Shown one piece after another: positions 1-12,015 of a DNA stretch of 58,500 nucleotides. Location of the stretch: positions 214,124,997 through 214,183,496 of the forward strand of contig NC_081406.1 in the NCBI RefSeq assembly GCF_030272615.1. The letters are read 5' to 3'. Origin of the DNA: Cryptomeria japonica (Eukaryota > Streptophyta > Pinopsida > Cupressales > Cupressaceae). Each line of letters begins with the position of its first letter. Positions within the stretch are counted from its first letter, which is position 1. A program made the position numbers and the translations under genes. The notes beneath the pieces were generated by a model that saw only the letters and a program-made list of their open reading frames with translations, did not search any database and was not told where the DNA came from.

Positions 1-465
1 GGTACAAGCATATTTCACCTTCTTCTCTTCTGCAGTGTTTTCAAAATCAAAATATTTCTCCATCTTCGAGATCCAATCCATCAATTCATCCAAATCTAAC
101 TTCCCATCATATTCCAGTGGGGTAAAATGAGGTTTAGTATTCACCCTACTCAAAACCCTTAAAAACCTTTCCTCATCCGGATCAACTATCGGTGGGTTTT
201 CTTGTTCTACCGAGGCTTCTTCTCCTTCATCTTCACTTACATCTTAAATATGTCGGCCTCTTCTTTGGGCTATCTCCACAACTTCCAAGCAAGCTTCTAT
301 ACCTCACAACATCTCCATCACAACAGGGTCTACATTCCCACGTGCTCCACCTTTCCTAGATCCTCTTCACACCATCATTCACACCGGTCCTTTGTAGTTG
401 TAGGTTGGATCTGCAATCCGCCACCCTACAACAAAAAATTTAGGACACGCAACCTCCAGAATGAA
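1..465 (-). pseudogene. Ty3/gypsy Gag N-terminal remnant, cut by the window edge
   Basis: Read on the minus strand, roughly 235 to 1 is open and gives an acidic stretch rich in E, S and P followed by a classic plant gypsy capsid start: a short FTPLEYDGKLDLDELMDW-like segment, then ISKMEKYFDFE and a KKVKYAC motif. This matches the plant retrotransposon Gag pattern in which a Leu-Asp-x-Trp-Ile helix precedes MEKYFD. Upstream, 240 to 465, the frame is broken by at least one TAA near 242, so the N-terminus is decayed. The gene would continue left of position 1. It belongs with the LTR at 485-1264 and the primer site at 471-482. I see no intact start codon. The family call is firm; the 5' limit is not. 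Confidence 0.75.
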
Positions 466-470
466 ACTTT

Positions 471-482
471 GGTCTAATACCA
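471..482 (-). promoter_or_regulatory. Primer-binding site, initiator-Met tRNA type, degenerate
   Basis: On the minus strand this reads TGGTATTAGACC, a slightly mutated TGGTATCAGAGC, the usual initiator-methionine tRNA primer site of plant LTR elements. It lies two bases after the end of the LTR at 485, as expected. Confidence 0.6.
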
Positions 483-484
483 CT

Positions 485-1264
485 TGGAGTAGTCACCAGT
501 GAGGAGGGACCTCAAAGAGATCAATCTAGACTAGTCAATGAGAGTAAATGCAAAGATATGATGGAGGCAATGTAGAATAAATTATTTTATTGCATAAAAA
601 TTGATTATAACCAACCGATAACAACCAGGTTACAACATAACTAGCTCATAGGACTGGTAGAACATATAGAATAGGTCACAACTAGGACCTTAAATATTAA
701 GATCTATCTTCTACGCAGAGTATCACTACCCAATTCTTCAATTGATTAAATTATAATGTGCAATTAAAATTATATATATGATCCAAAAGATCCATTTGAG
801 CCAAAAGATATCAAAACCCGAAGAATAAGACCTAATGTGTAAAATAAACAAGGTCGGCCTTCGGCAAGAGATTCCTCCAGAAAATCCAAAGGATGAAATT
901 TAGATCATGGGAAAATATTGGCCACATGCCAAGGAACATTAGAGTCAATACCAAAGGCTTCACAAGCTTTGGAAGGGGTTCCAGTAGATCACCAAAATAG
1001 GTCCAGGCAACTGGTAACAAGAACTGTCAACTGATAACACAAAACTATCAAAGAAACCAATAGTAATATCTTGCTGGAAAATGATGCAAATGCGATGTGG
1101 TCTAGAAATAAGAAATATTATCAAGTATTCAAGTAGAATCCAACTCCACAGGATCTAGTGAGCCAAAACTGGGACACACAGAAAGAAAAGCTGAAAGAAC
1201 AAACAAAAAGAAAATATTTTTGGTTGATGCAAGATTGCTATGAAGCATGGATACTCTTGCATCA
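485..1264 (-). repeat. 5' LTR of the antisense gypsy element
   Basis: On the minus strand this begins TGATGCAAGAG at 1264 and ends in CA at 485, directly before the primer site. It is 780 bp. A related LTR lies in plus orientation at 32510-37642: both begin TGATGCA, share an early block ending in CAACCAAAAATATTT, contain a TGTAAC(C)TGG block, and end with CTCTTTGAGG followed by a CTACNNCA end. No partner LTR of this copy is in the window. Confidence 0.6.
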
Positions 1265-1843
1265 CATATTTATTTAATGTTATGTGGGGAGATAGATCAT
1301 GAATGAAACACATGACATCATCTTCTCCACAAATGTTTTCATGGTTAAGATAGGCTCTAGGAGAATAAGGGGGATCAGAGAGACCGAAACACCAATATTT
1401 TGACCTTTCCCTCCTTGCACTAGGGTATGTGTATGAGAAGAAGATGGTGCCATGTTACTCTTTAATGTTTTCTCTCCATTAGAGAGATCAGTGATAGGAG
1501 TATTATCTATTTCTTCATTCACATTATATACCCTAGGAGAGGTACAAGTATTAGGTTTTTCATTAGCATCTCTAGGATTATGATCTACAAAAGCTTTTAT
1601 GTGATGTACATATGTAATGTATTTTCCTAAAAATAACACCATAAAACAACATGCATCATGGATAAAAGCTTTGAAATTTAGTTGATTAATAGGAAGGATA
1701 TTTGAAATTCTAAATATGCAATATGCTAAAGTGCTCTGAATGAAAAGAAGGAATGTGAAATGAAAGAAACCATTATCTAACACATGATTATGATAAATAT
1801 AAGAGAAAATAAATGTAATCATATGTGAAATGACAAATAAATC
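1265..1843. other. Unassigned sequence, probably inside the interrupted antisense element
   Basis: No recognisable gene. The last five bases (1839-1843, AAATC) are the left target-site duplication of the element at 1844-19597. The minus strand is open for about 560 bases, but the open frame runs on into the neighbouring LTR and matches no family I know. By position this piece is the leftward continuation of the element whose LTR is at 19846-21068. Confidence 0.4.
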
Positions 1844-3146
1844 TGTAGCGCCATAAATTGTACACCCTTTATTAGTGTGTACAATTTCACTCTCTCCTAG
1901 CACCTATTTTAGTATTTCCCTTTCCTCTATGCATTATAGGACCTTTATTGTAATTAATTAATGTTTAATTCAATATTGTGGACCTCTAATTCCACTTTAT
2001 TACATCATTACACTCTTATTTGGGCCTTTAATTATAGGTGTGCCCTTTATCATTTTATCCTAATTTATCCTTAATCCTATCCTAATTTCAACTCTCAAAG
2101 CATATTTCGCATAACTACACATCTTGGTTTGAGCCACCAAGCTGGATTTAGCATTAGAATCACGATAGCTCGCATACCTAGAAATTAAAAAAAAAGTGGG
2201 TTCTTTTTTCCCCAAATTTTGGGAGGATGATTGGACGGTCTTATCCTATTCAAATTTAACTTCATGCAAAAATATATTAATTTTAACTCAGCCTAAAGGT
2301 GATTTCAATTATGAAATCCCCATATAAGACATCCTTCTCAACTCATTTTGAATCCATGACTCCAAGCATGATAAGTATTCAACCTAAAGCATTCAAGCAT
2401 TCATTATCAATTTTTTTTAGAGGTCTTCAAGTATGCATATTATTAATTCAACCATTATGGAGGAAAAAAATACATCATTCATATGCAAGCATGTGGGTGT
2501 GATTAGGGTTTTGTCATAATCATGCCATTTCATACAACATATGTGATTACATTCAAGAAGCAAAACATCATTATCAACAATTGTAGATCTAAGGTATATA
2601 TTTCCATTATTTATTTAAGTAAAATTTCAATATTTCATTCAAGGTTAATTATTAAGCTAGGGTTTGACTTAGGCAAACCCCTATTCCCAACAATTTCCCC
2701 CTTATTTCTATGTGTAGGAAACAAGTGTGAAGCTATGATTCTCAGGATCGACATTATTCACAGAGATAAACAGGTTCCCCTTTGGATGGCAAAAAGTGTG
2801 GAGGACCAAAGCGACAAGAATTACGGTCTCGAAAAATTAGGAGCTTCTTCTGGGAATAGATCTAGAAACTCATATATTACCCAGATCTAGGTTCGTGGCT
2901 TTGTTTGATGATTGTAGCTCACTGTTCATACATATTACTTCAATCCCAACACATTCACCCTAATTTTAGCATCTTTACAATTCAACTTAAAAAGAGGGAA
3001 TCAAATATTAGTAGTGAAACTAATAAGAATTCTCAGCCCTATTCTTGTTGATTTGAGGCTAGATCTTTAATGCAATGGTCCTTAAGTCTAAAATTAGTGG
3101 TTTCTACTACATCTAGTGGTGGAAACCCTAATATTTCACCATTACG
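1844..3146 (+). repeat. 5' LTR of the interrupted element
   Basis: About 1.3 kb, starting TGTAGCGCC and ending CCATTACG. Blocks shared with the copy at 18533-19597 include the segment around 2120-2190 (catcttggtttgagccacc) and the tail around 3100-3145 (ggtggaaaccctaat). It keeps about 110 bp near its start and about 260 bp in the middle that the 3' copy lacks. Confidence 0.8.
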
Positions 3147-3163
3147 TTTTGATGAACTCAACT
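3147..3163 (+). promoter_or_regulatory. Primer-binding site position of the interrupted element
   Basis: TTTTGATGAACTCAAC directly follows the LTR. It parallels TTTTGGTGAACCCAAC after the LTR at 47561 and, antisense, TTTTGGTGAACTCGAC beside the LTR at 19846. The conservation marks a primer site, but I cannot name the tRNA with confidence. Confidence 0.5.
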
Positions 3164-3553
3164 TCTTACACCATTATTTATAATTTATGTTCCCACATCT
3201 GAGTGTCTATGCAATTTAAAATACAAATTAGCATTCACAAGTTAAATCTCCAATTGAATTTCACAAATTTAGAGGTTGAATTCACAAAAACCATAATTTT
3301 AAATTCTAAAATTGAGCTTGTGGATTGCCTAATTTGGATTAATTATTTCAGATCCGATTACTTATGCAATTTCAAATTCAAATTTTCACTCATAGATCTA
3401 AATTTCAATTGAATTACATAAATTTAGCGGTTGAATTTACAAAAACCCTAATTTATAACTTGTGGGTTTCATAATTATTCAATTGTGTTTTCAAATCTAG
3501 TTCATTGCATTCACTTCTTTCATTGCAAGTTTTATTTTTCTTAAATTAGAAAA

Positions 3554-3902
3554 ATGTCAAATTCTTTTTTACAAGAGGATTTTCTTAAGTTGCAAGGATT
3601 TAAGATATATGAAATTCCCTTTTATAAGCCTTTCAATGATTCCTCTCCCAAATTTTCTCTCCCCAAAGAGGATATATTGATGCAAGAAAATATTTTAACA
3701 CTTCTCTCAATGATCTCCCTATTTGGGTTGAACAATTGGAGGATGGTGTGGATTATTCTCTTAATATGATCCTTCTCCATGAGAGTACCTTGGTGAAAGA
3801 GGATGATATTATGGTAAAAGACGTTGATACGAGCGAGAATTCTTTTAATAACACTTTACCTCCTTCTATTCATTTCAATAACCTTCCCCTTAGAGATGAA
3901 TA
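3554..3902 (+). pseudogene. Unrecognised N-terminal ORF of the interrupted element, frameshifted
   Basis: An ATG at 3554 opens a frame whose N-terminus reads MSNSFLQEDFLKLQGF. The frame is lost near 3685. A neighbouring frame then continues as plausible coding sequence (a LNDLPIWVEQLEDGVDYS segment, then an acidic region) to a double stop at 3900-3905. Its place after the leader matches the start of the gag frame at 48739 in the related element, so a decayed gag-type protein is the likeliest identity. I see no zinc knuckle, protease or other diagnostic motif. The 400 bp between the primer site and this ATG are AT-rich leader with repeated aattcacaa-type motifs. Confidence 0.4.
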
Positions 3903-3913
3903 ATAAATAAGAC

Positions 3914-4490
3914 ATGATTGTCCCTTTCCTAAGGTTTTCCATTTCAATAACCATTTCCCATCATATATTCAATTCTCTCTCACCTAAAGATGAAGAACTT
4001 AACCAAGATCCAATCAATGTTATTCTTGTTGTTGAAGAGACTAAAATTGTTGTTAAGGATGGGGTGACTTGTCAACCTGATTATCATGCAGTTCCTTATG
4101 TATATAATAATAAAATATTTTCTTTGGAAGTTGAAAAGAATATACAAATTGAAGAACAATATAATTCGCTAGTTCTTACAATCCTCTCTCCAATTAAAAC
4201 AAATACACCATCTCATACTAAAGAAGTTCTTACAGAAGAACTCTTGGAGGATGATTGGGGTCATTAGATTTCACACCTTTTTGTAGAAAATATAAGATAA
4301 ATGAATTTTATACTTAAAGATTTTATCCTAACACATGTCTAGGTATTGATTGGGCCTCTTTAAGCTTCAATCCAATTCCACCTAAGAGCGAACCCTTGCC
4401 TAATCCTACACATGGATACAGTGGACAAGTTTTAGGACGTGTGCAAAAAAGTCACAAGAAATCAAACTTTTGTAATGAAAAGCTAGGTTT
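3914..4490 (+). pseudogene. Second ORF remnant of the interrupted element
   Basis: An open frame from 3914 to 4267 ends in an acidic segment (EELLEDDWGH). After a frame change, sequence near 4340-4490 still reads as protein: LGIDWASLSFNPIPP, then a K/P-rich stretch to a stop just after 4490. I do not recognise the product. The acidic and Pro/Lys-rich make-up resembles the C-terminal extension at 51268-52170 in the intact relative in style only; I could not align the two by eye. Confidence 0.35.
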
Positions 4491-4647
4491 CTAACCTCTT
4501 CCTTTGTCAACATCCCCTTCTCTATTGTCTAGTGAGTTTATATCTTCTCATTCCCATATGGCATTCCGACAAGCTAGTATTTTGTCCAATCCTCTTTATG
4601 ACAACTTGATTTCTCTTCTCTTCTATAAACTTCAGCCTAGTACCTAG

Positions 4648-4732
4648 GGACTAAGGTGCCCAACACCCCTATCGCAAGACCAAGGTGTCTAGAGCCCTTG
4701 TCCCAAGACCAAGGCACCCAACACCCTAGTCC
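4648..4732 (+). repeat. 29-bp tandem repeat, three units, palindromic box
   Basis: Units begin at 4648, 4677 and 4706. Each reads like GRACYAAGG, then a GC-rich core, then a CYNTGTCC or CTAGTCC end. The box matches the 31-bp tandem units in the LTRs at 46482 and 53091, but here it sits in the internal region. Confidence 0.65.
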
Positions 4733-5956
4733 TCCTAGTTCATATCCAAAATTTTAGGTTCCCTTCCAGACTATTTCAAAATCTAAATTTCTATTTTGTA
4801 GCTCCAAAGACCATAAAAATAACATAAAAGTAAAAGGTGACGATGGATGGCATATTTTTCATGATCATTTCAAATAGCATTCAAGTTCCTATTATGTTGC
4901 TCCTCACTATGTGACATTGTTTGCTTACCTATTGGGGGATCATTTTCATTCATGGTGGTACAATTTCAAGTATAATCATAATTAGCGAGAAACATAATAT
5001 TTTATTTATTATTGTTTCTATGATTGGGGGGCAAGAACATTATCCTATCTTATCTCTTTCTTCTTTCATGCTTTCATTATTTCCTTTAGGGGTTGCATTT
5101 TTCATACTTTGATGTCCTTTCTTGCATGGAAATGTATCTCTTATGATTAATATCTCCGTATGGGAGTTTGTTATCCTTCTAATTCTCTCTTTCTCTTTAA
5201 AGATTACCTCTTCTTTAGAGTTTCATTTTAAATATCTAAATGTATTTTCTTGCATTGAATATTTATTCATGTGAGTATATTATGAATTTTATTATGTCTA
5301 ATCTCTCCTTAGAGTTTATTTAATTCTTATCATTGTCCTTACACCTAGGGGGAAATTATCTTTCTCTCTTATCCTTTCTAAGGATCCACTGTTTCTTTGT
5401 TGAGTGGTGTTTTCTTATGATTTGATGTCATTCCTTATGTGAAGTTGTTGTTTTCTCAAGGATTCTCTCTTATGCAAGAGGTGTATGTCCTTGGCTATAA
5501 CCTCTCTTTCACTTGGAAATGCATATGTATTATAAACTTACCCCTCACATTGGGTAAAAAGTGTGTCATCCTTCATTAAGAATCCCTTTCACCTAGCAAT
5601 AGGAGGAAGGTATGTATTCTTTAACTGTCCTTCCCTTCTTTTGGTGGAAGATGTTATGTTTGTTCAAGATCTTCTCTTAAAGGTAGATTTTTTTTTAACA
5701 AAGATCTCTTCTCCTCCAAGAATCCTCTTTGCACTTGTTCCAAGATATGTCTTTTCAACTATGTTATCATTTCTTATAAGAGTATTCCCTTTTTAGCTTG
5801 GATTTATGAACATTGTTGCCTAAATTTATCTCCTTGGTTTAAGGTGGGTATCCTTGTTTCTAGATTTCTTAAGACAACAATGTAGGTCTATGTTGACATC
5901 TTGAGGGGGGAATACATATCTCCCTTTTTGTACTATATTGTACTATATTTTTGCAA
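4733..5956 (+). other. Internal region of the interrupted element, no coding signal
   Basis: About 1.2 kb of T-rich sequence with short recurring phrases such as CTTTCTTGCATGGAAATG and CTCTCCTTAGAGTTT. Small open frames here show no protein-family features. Probably decayed 3' internal sequence. Confidence 0.4.
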
Positions 5957-6335
5957 TGTCTTAAATAGGGCATTCATTCTCGAACTTAGAGAAAACAAAC
6001 TCTTATACGAGATTCTTCATTTCTGAATACTAGACCTAGCATTGATATATGTCTTAGATGGGGTGCACATTCTTGAAAACAGAGCGAAAAAAATCTTACA
6101 TGAGATATACTCAAAATCAAGCATATATTTGTCTTAAAAAGGGTTACACATTCTTGAAACTAGGGAAAACAAACTCTTATATGATATGTTCCTGAAACTA
6201 GGCACTCACCCCTTAGCATTTACATTTTCATTACATGTCTTAAATAGGTTGAAGAATGCTCAAAACCAGAGAAAAAAAACTCTTATACAAGATGCTATAC
6301 ACTTGAAACTAGATATCAATTGCACACATGAATGA
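5957..6335 (+). repeat. Degenerate tandem repeat, about four units of 80-105 bp
   Basis: Units start near 5957, 6051, 6131 and 6237, each with GTCTTAAATAGGG or a close variant. Each continues with a CATTCTTGAAAC-like segment and an AAACTCTTATANGAGAT-like segment. Divergence between units shows the array is old. Confidence 0.7.
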
Positions 6336-6342
6336 GGATGAG

Positions 6343-6513
6343 TGGACCTAGAAAAACACAACTAGAATATTACTACTCTCCTTCCCAACATGGATCACCT
6401 AGAAAAACACATCTAGAATGTGTATCCATCTCCTCTCTCATTCTTCTTCTCATGGATCACCTTGAAAAACATATCTCGAATGTGTATCAATGTCTCCTCT
6501 CTCTTATAATGAG
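6343..6513 (+). repeat. Tandem repeat, three units of about 48-62 bp
   Basis: Units start near 6343, 6391 and 6453, each with TGGATCACCTAGAAAAACA or a variant, followed by a CTAGAATGTGTAT-type segment and a CT-rich end. It directly precedes the copia insertion point. Confidence 0.7.
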
Positions 6514-6542
6514 CTCATAACTTTGCTATTTTTAATTCATGG

Positions 6543-7782
6543 TGCTGGATATGGTTGGTCATTGCTGCTGCTAGGATATGTTGTTGTCATTGATGTCGAT
6601 ATATTCCTTTGATTTATTTCGGTGTGATTGGGAAGATTTTCTAATCCGGTTTGTAGTTCTTTGTTTTACCGGACTTTGTTTGTATTCTCTCTAGTATATT
6701 ATAGTGTGATCAAATCTGGTGCTGAGACTTTGGGATATTGTTTTGGTTGGTCTTTTGTATCTTCATTTTAGATGGTTCATGATTTGGTGCTCCACAAGTG
6801 ATCTTTCTTCATGACAGTTGCTGATTGGTTGTATTCTTGAGCTTCTAGACGTTGACAGATGAAGATTTGAAAAGTGGTGTTGGTGCAGATGTTTCAGATG
6901 ATTCTAACGTACTTTCTGGTGTTTCCTACTCATTTCCTATTTTTTTTGGTGATCTAAATTGATCGTTGTGCAAGTTTTTGGTGGTTTCTATCAATTGGTA
7001 TCTATTCTAGTGTTATGCATATTTCTGGTCGTGTAGCATGTCGCGGTTGATCTTGGCATGATTTTCGGTGGAGTTGGTCATTTGGGAATTCGAATTAGGA
7101 CCATACTATGCAACGCAAATCATTATATTGGTCTGGTGGTCTATCCTTGTATCGTGTAATTTAATTTTGTAATTGAGGGTTGAGGCTTTAGCTGACCCTG
7201 TTATCAAGGTTGATGAATTGTATATATAGGTGAGTTATTCATGTAGTTTGTGTGTCAATGTTGTGTCCGCATTAATAGAGAGAGATTTGTGTGCAAACAA
7301 GTGATTTATCATTCTGTGTTGAGTTTGAGGTGAGATTGGTGTTGTAGGGTAGACATTTGTGCTTAACCGGAAATGTAATCAGGCATTTGGAGATGCTATT
7401 ATTTCAGTTCACTTCTTTCGAATTGTAGTTTGAATCTTATTGTAAGTTAGTGAGACTTCCCTGAGGGTTGTAGCCTTCCAGGAAAACATATTTTGATCAC
7501 TAAGCTCTAGGCAATGTGTCTGAATACATGTGCATTCCCTGTTGTAATATTTTCACATACTACTGCAAAGTATCATCTTACTATGGGTTTTCCCTTAACT
7601 ATGGTTTTTCCCTTAACAAGGTTTTCCACGTCAAAAACTTGGTGTTGTGTGTTGTGTTGTTAATTTGCTTATCTGATTATTGCCACTGTTTGTTAGATCT
7701 ATTGCTGTGCTTAAATTTTTATATTCTGGTGAAGACTGATTCACCCCCCCCTCTTAGTCTTCCTTCTTGGTTGCTGCTAACA
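6543..7782 (+). repeat. Copia LTR 1 (left)
   Basis: It starts TGCTGGATATGG immediately after the CATGG duplication and ends CTGCTAACA, directly before a primer site. It is 1240 bp. A TATA-like TATATATAGG at 7221 is conserved in all three LTRs. A poly-C run lies near the 3' end at 7744-7751. Confidence 0.9.
7221..7230 (+). promoter_or_regulatory. TATA box of copia LTR 1
   Basis: TATATATAGG followed by a conserved TGAGTTATTCATG. The same motif lies at about 12983-12993 in LTR 2 and 17634-17644 in LTR 3. Conservation at the same LTR offset supports a core promoter. Confidence 0.5.
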
Positions 7783-7783
7783 A

Positions 7784-7797
7784 TTGATAACAGAGCT
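7784..7797 (+). promoter_or_regulatory. Primer-binding site of copia copy 1
   Basis: TTGATAACAGAGCT differs by two bases from the initiator-Met tRNA site TTGGTATCAGAGCT found intact in copy 2 at 13546. Confidence 0.75.
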
Positions 7798-7838
7798 AGA
7801 TCCTTCAGTAGAAGCTTAATCGCTTGAGGAGATCCGGG

Positions 7839-10800
7839 ATGGTAGATCAAGGTATTCTCTTTAAGAAGGATAGTCTGAGGTTTGATAGAAGCAACTATAC
7901 TATATGGAAGAACTGGATGGAGGTGCATTTGAAATTTCTTGGACAAGATTACTGGAAGATCACAAAGAATCCCTATGTTGTCCCTCAAAATGCACCATCT
8001 ACTCCTGATCAGGTTAAGGAAGCATTGATTATTGCCCTGAATGACTTAGAAATGACAAATGTAATGGGACTTCAGACCACACATGATATCTAGAAGAAGC
8101 TTGAGATCCTATATGAAGGTGATAAAAAGGTAAAAGTTTCTAAGTTGTAGAGCTTGAAAGGAAAATATGAGACATTGAAGATGGGAGATGATGAGAACAT
8201 ACATTCTTTTATGGCTAAGGTGAATGACCATGTCTTAGGTATTAGATGTGTCGATGGAATAATTGAGGAAGATGAAATTGTTGCCAAGTTGTTGAGATCT
8301 TTGCCTCTTTCTTATAAACATAAGGCTGTTGCTATTGATGAGATCCAGAGTGTGACTACAGTGACAAGAGATGTGTTGGTTGGAAAGCTTATTGCATGCG
8401 AGCTGAGTGAGTTTGGAGAATCACATGGAATGTCCGAAATAACATTTAGAGCATCTGCCTCTATATCTGGTAAGCATAAGTATGATCCTAACGACTGTAG
8501 GATATTCACATATGAGAGAGAAAGAAAATAGATTGAAGAGAAAGAAAGAGAGGTTTATGAGATTGAAGCACTGATTGCCCAGAGATTGCCTAAAGGTGCC
8601 GGTAAATATGATGGAAATTTGCCGTTGAAATGTTTCTCTTGTAATAAGATAGGAAATTTTTCTTCTAGATGCTCGGAGAGAATGGATAAGTATGACATGC
8701 ATGATAAGTTTGATTAACATGATAGGAATTATAGATATGAGAAGCATGAGAAGTATGATAAACCTTATAAGTCTAACCGAAAGTCTAGGAACTAGAAGAA
8801 CTGTTATTATGTTGCAGATGAAGGTGTTACAAATGATGAATTAGAAGGAGATGAAGTTGTGTTTATTTCCATTAAATAGGATAGACTTGTACCTATTGAT
8901 TCCAATAGCTATTTTGTTGAGGAAAAATCTTTGGCTACTAAGGTAGAAGAAAAGGATTAATGGGTGATTGATAGTGGTTGTTCACTTCATATGATTGGTG
9001 ATAAAAGTAAATTTGTAAGCATGGAAAGGTATGATGGTGGAATAGTTAGATTTGGAGATGACAAAGCCTGTGTAATCCTTGGGAGAGGTTCTATTTCTTT
9101 TGATGGTAAGCATAACACTGATGATGTCTTGTATTTTGAAGGTTTAAAGCATAATCTTTTGAGTGTTGGAGAAATGGTTGATAAGGGTTATGATCTACAA
9201 GTCAAGGATGGTAAATGCAAGATCTTAAATGCCTTCGGTATAGACATTGCATCTGGGACTAAGAATGGAGGTAACATTTTTCATTTGAATGCTGGTCTGA
9301 AAAGTTGTTTGATTGCTAAGATAGATGAGAGTTGGTTGTGGCATAGGATAATGTGTCATGTAAAATTTGAGTCAACGATTAAGATATGTTCTACACAAGC
9401 TGTTAGAGATCAACCTAAGATTATTAAGCCTGCTAATCCGGTATGTAAGGAATGTCAGTTGAGTAAGCAAACAAGAATTTCATTCAAGAGAAAATAATAT
9501 ACATCTGATGGACTCCTAGATCTTGTGCATATTGACCTATGTGGACCTACAAGTGTTAGAAGTGTGCAGGGTGATAGATATTTTATGCTGCTAATTGATG
9601 ATTATTCCAAGATAATGTGGGTTTTCTTTTTGAAGGAGGAATCTGAAGAATTGGACAAATTCAATATATTCAAACCAAAGGTGGAAACTACATCTGCATT
9701 GAAGGTAAAATGTCTGAGATTTGATAGAGGTGGAGAATTTTGTTCTAGTGAGTTCAATTCATTCTGTGAGATGCATGGAATTAGAAGACAATTATCTTCT
9801 CCTAGAACCCCTCAACAAAATGGAGTTGTTGAGAGGAATAACATAACTATTTTAGATACTGCAAGGACTATGCTAATTGAAGGGAATGTTCCAAAGGTCT
9901 ACTAGAGACAAGCCATTAACACTACTATTTACACATTCAACAAAGTTCACATCAAAGGTGATACCGGTAAGCCCCCTTAAGAGATTTGGTTTGGTCATGT
10001 TCCTACTATAAGATATTTCAGAGTATTTGGTAGCAAATGTTATATCAAGTGATGATGATATAGGAAAGTTTGATGCTAGAGGTGATGAAGGTATCTTGTT
10101 GGGATATTCAACTAAGAGCAAGGCCTACCAATGCTATAATAAGGGAGTGAGAAAGATAGTTGAAAGTGTAAATGTGAAAGTGGATGAGAACCTTGGGAAA
10201 GAGATCAGAGCATATGGTTATGATGATGGTCAACATGTTATTTTAGCTCCTGTTCAACCCGAAGAGCCTAACCAGAGTGATCTGGTAGAGTCTATTGAGT
10301 CAGAGGTTGTTGTTGTTGCTGGTGAAAATATATAGGAACCCGAGAATCATAATAGACAGAAGACTCTGACCTATGTAAGATTGAGTCACTTAGAAAATTA
10401 GATTATTGGTGATAAGAATAAGGGTGTAATGACTAGAAGAGGGATAAATGCTAAAGAAGTATGTTTGATTTCTAAAGCTAAACCTAAAGATGTTGTTGAA
10501 GCTTGTAAAGATGAAAATTGGATGAGATCCATGGAAGAAGAACTAGATCAAATTGAAAAGAATAATACTTGGGAACTTGTGCCTAGACCTAAGGATAAGA
10601 ATGTTATTGGTACTAAATAGGTACTCAGAAACAAATTGAATGAAGTTGGTGAAGTTGTCAGAAATAAAGCTAGAATTGTCTACAAAGAGTATTCATAGCA
10701 AGAAGGAGTTGATTATGAGGAGACTTTTGCTCCGGTTGCTAGACTTGAAGTTGTTAGACTATTACTTGCTTATGCTGCTTATAAAAATTTCAAGGTATAT

Positions 10801-12015
10801 CGAATGGATGTCAAATCAACCTTTTTGAATGGTGATCTTGAGGAAGAAGTTTACATTGAATAGCCTAATGGATTTTCATTGTCAAATGATGGAGACATGG
10901 TGTGCAAGTTGAAGAAAGCTCTTTACAGATTAAAACAAGCTCCTAGAGCTTAGTATGCTAGATTAGATAAATACATGTTGAAATTGGGATTTACTAAAGG
11001 TGTTGCTGACAATAATCTATATTTCAAGATTGAAAATGTTAACATCCTAATTGGTGAAGTCTTTGTTGATGATATTATCTTTGGTGGTGATGATGACTTG
11101 AGGATGAAGTTTGTTGGTGATATGCAGAAAGAATTTGAGATGTCTATGATTAGTGAGATGAAATTCTTCTTAGGTTTGAATATTACATAGACAGGAAAAG
11201 GTATATTCATATCTCAAACTAAGTATGTGAAGGAATTGGTGAAGAAGTTTGGATTAGATGATTCCAAACCGGTTGGAACTCCTATGGTGATTGTTTGTAA
11301 ATTTTCTAAAAATGATGAATCTCTAAAAGCTAATAATGGTCTGTATAGATCTATTGTTGGTCGAGGGATATATCTTACTCAAAATAGGCCTGACATTATG
11401 CATGCTATGTGTATGGCTGATAGATATCAAGCTGATCTAAAGAAGAGTCACATCATTGCTGTTAAGAGGATATTTAGATATCTAAAGGAAACTATCGATT
11501 ATGGTTTATGGTACCCAAGGAATGATGATTTCATGTTGTGTGCCTACATTGATGCTGATTGGGCTGGTGATGTAGATGATTGGAAGAGAACTATTGGTAG
11601 AGCATTCTTTTTGGGTAAGAAGTTGGTGTCATGGGATAGCAAGAAACAAGATTTAGTGTCCTTATCTACTGCTGAAGCTAAGTACATTACTGTTGCTATT
11701 AATTGCACTCAGGTGGTTTGGATTAAGCAAATGTTGAAAGATATCAGAGTTATTCTTGATGAGCCTACTGTTATATACTATGATAATTCCAATTCTATTG
11801 ACATGTCAAAGAATCTGGTGCAAAATTCAAAGAATAAGCATATATCAATCAGATACCATAACTTGACAGAGAAAGTCAGTGAAGAGAAGGTGAAGCTGGA
11901 GTATGTATCTACAAAGGAACAAATAGCTGATATTTTCACCAAGCCTTTGCCTGTAGATACATTTGTCTATTTGAGAGACAAGTTAGGGGTATCCACCCCT
12001 CCTAATGAGATCTAG
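7839..12015 (+). pseudogene. Copia Gag-Pol polyprotein, copy 1, full-length but dead
   Basis: The ATG at 7839 is chosen because copy 2 has the matching ATG at 13601 in the same context. Domains in order: Gag (LRFDRSNYTIWKNW, about 7875); a CCHC zinc knuckle near 8630-8672 with its His changed to Asn (CFSCNKIGNFSSRC); protease active site WVIDSGCSLHM near 8961; the HHCC integrase finger ending CKEC near 9450; the integrase DDE core (HIDLCGP, DRGGEF, VVERN); reverse transcriptase with FVDDIIFGG near 11060; and RNase H (YIDADWAGD, STAEAKY, YYDNS) ending GVSTPP-NEI at 12015. I count about 17 in-frame stops: 13 TAG, 4 TAA and no TGA. A single frameshift near 10049 separates frames. Several TAGs replace Trp or Gln codons kept in the other copies. 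It encodes the standard replication enzymes but could not make them. Confidence 0.92.

Noticed and set aside
1280-1903. Long minus-strand open frame of 207 codons
   Set aside because: It starts inside the LTR at 1844-3146 and runs across the insertion junction, so it is a chance chimera. The translation has no recognisable domain.
10640-10828. Plus-strand 62-codon open frame, Leu/Lys-rich
   Set aside because: It is a shadow of the copia reverse transcriptase frame, which reads through the same bases in another phase.
7839-12015. Recoding of TAG as a sense codon in the copia frame
   Set aside because: Many TAGs coincide with other damage (a frameshift near 10049, loss of the zinc-knuckle His, TAA stops), so decay explains them.
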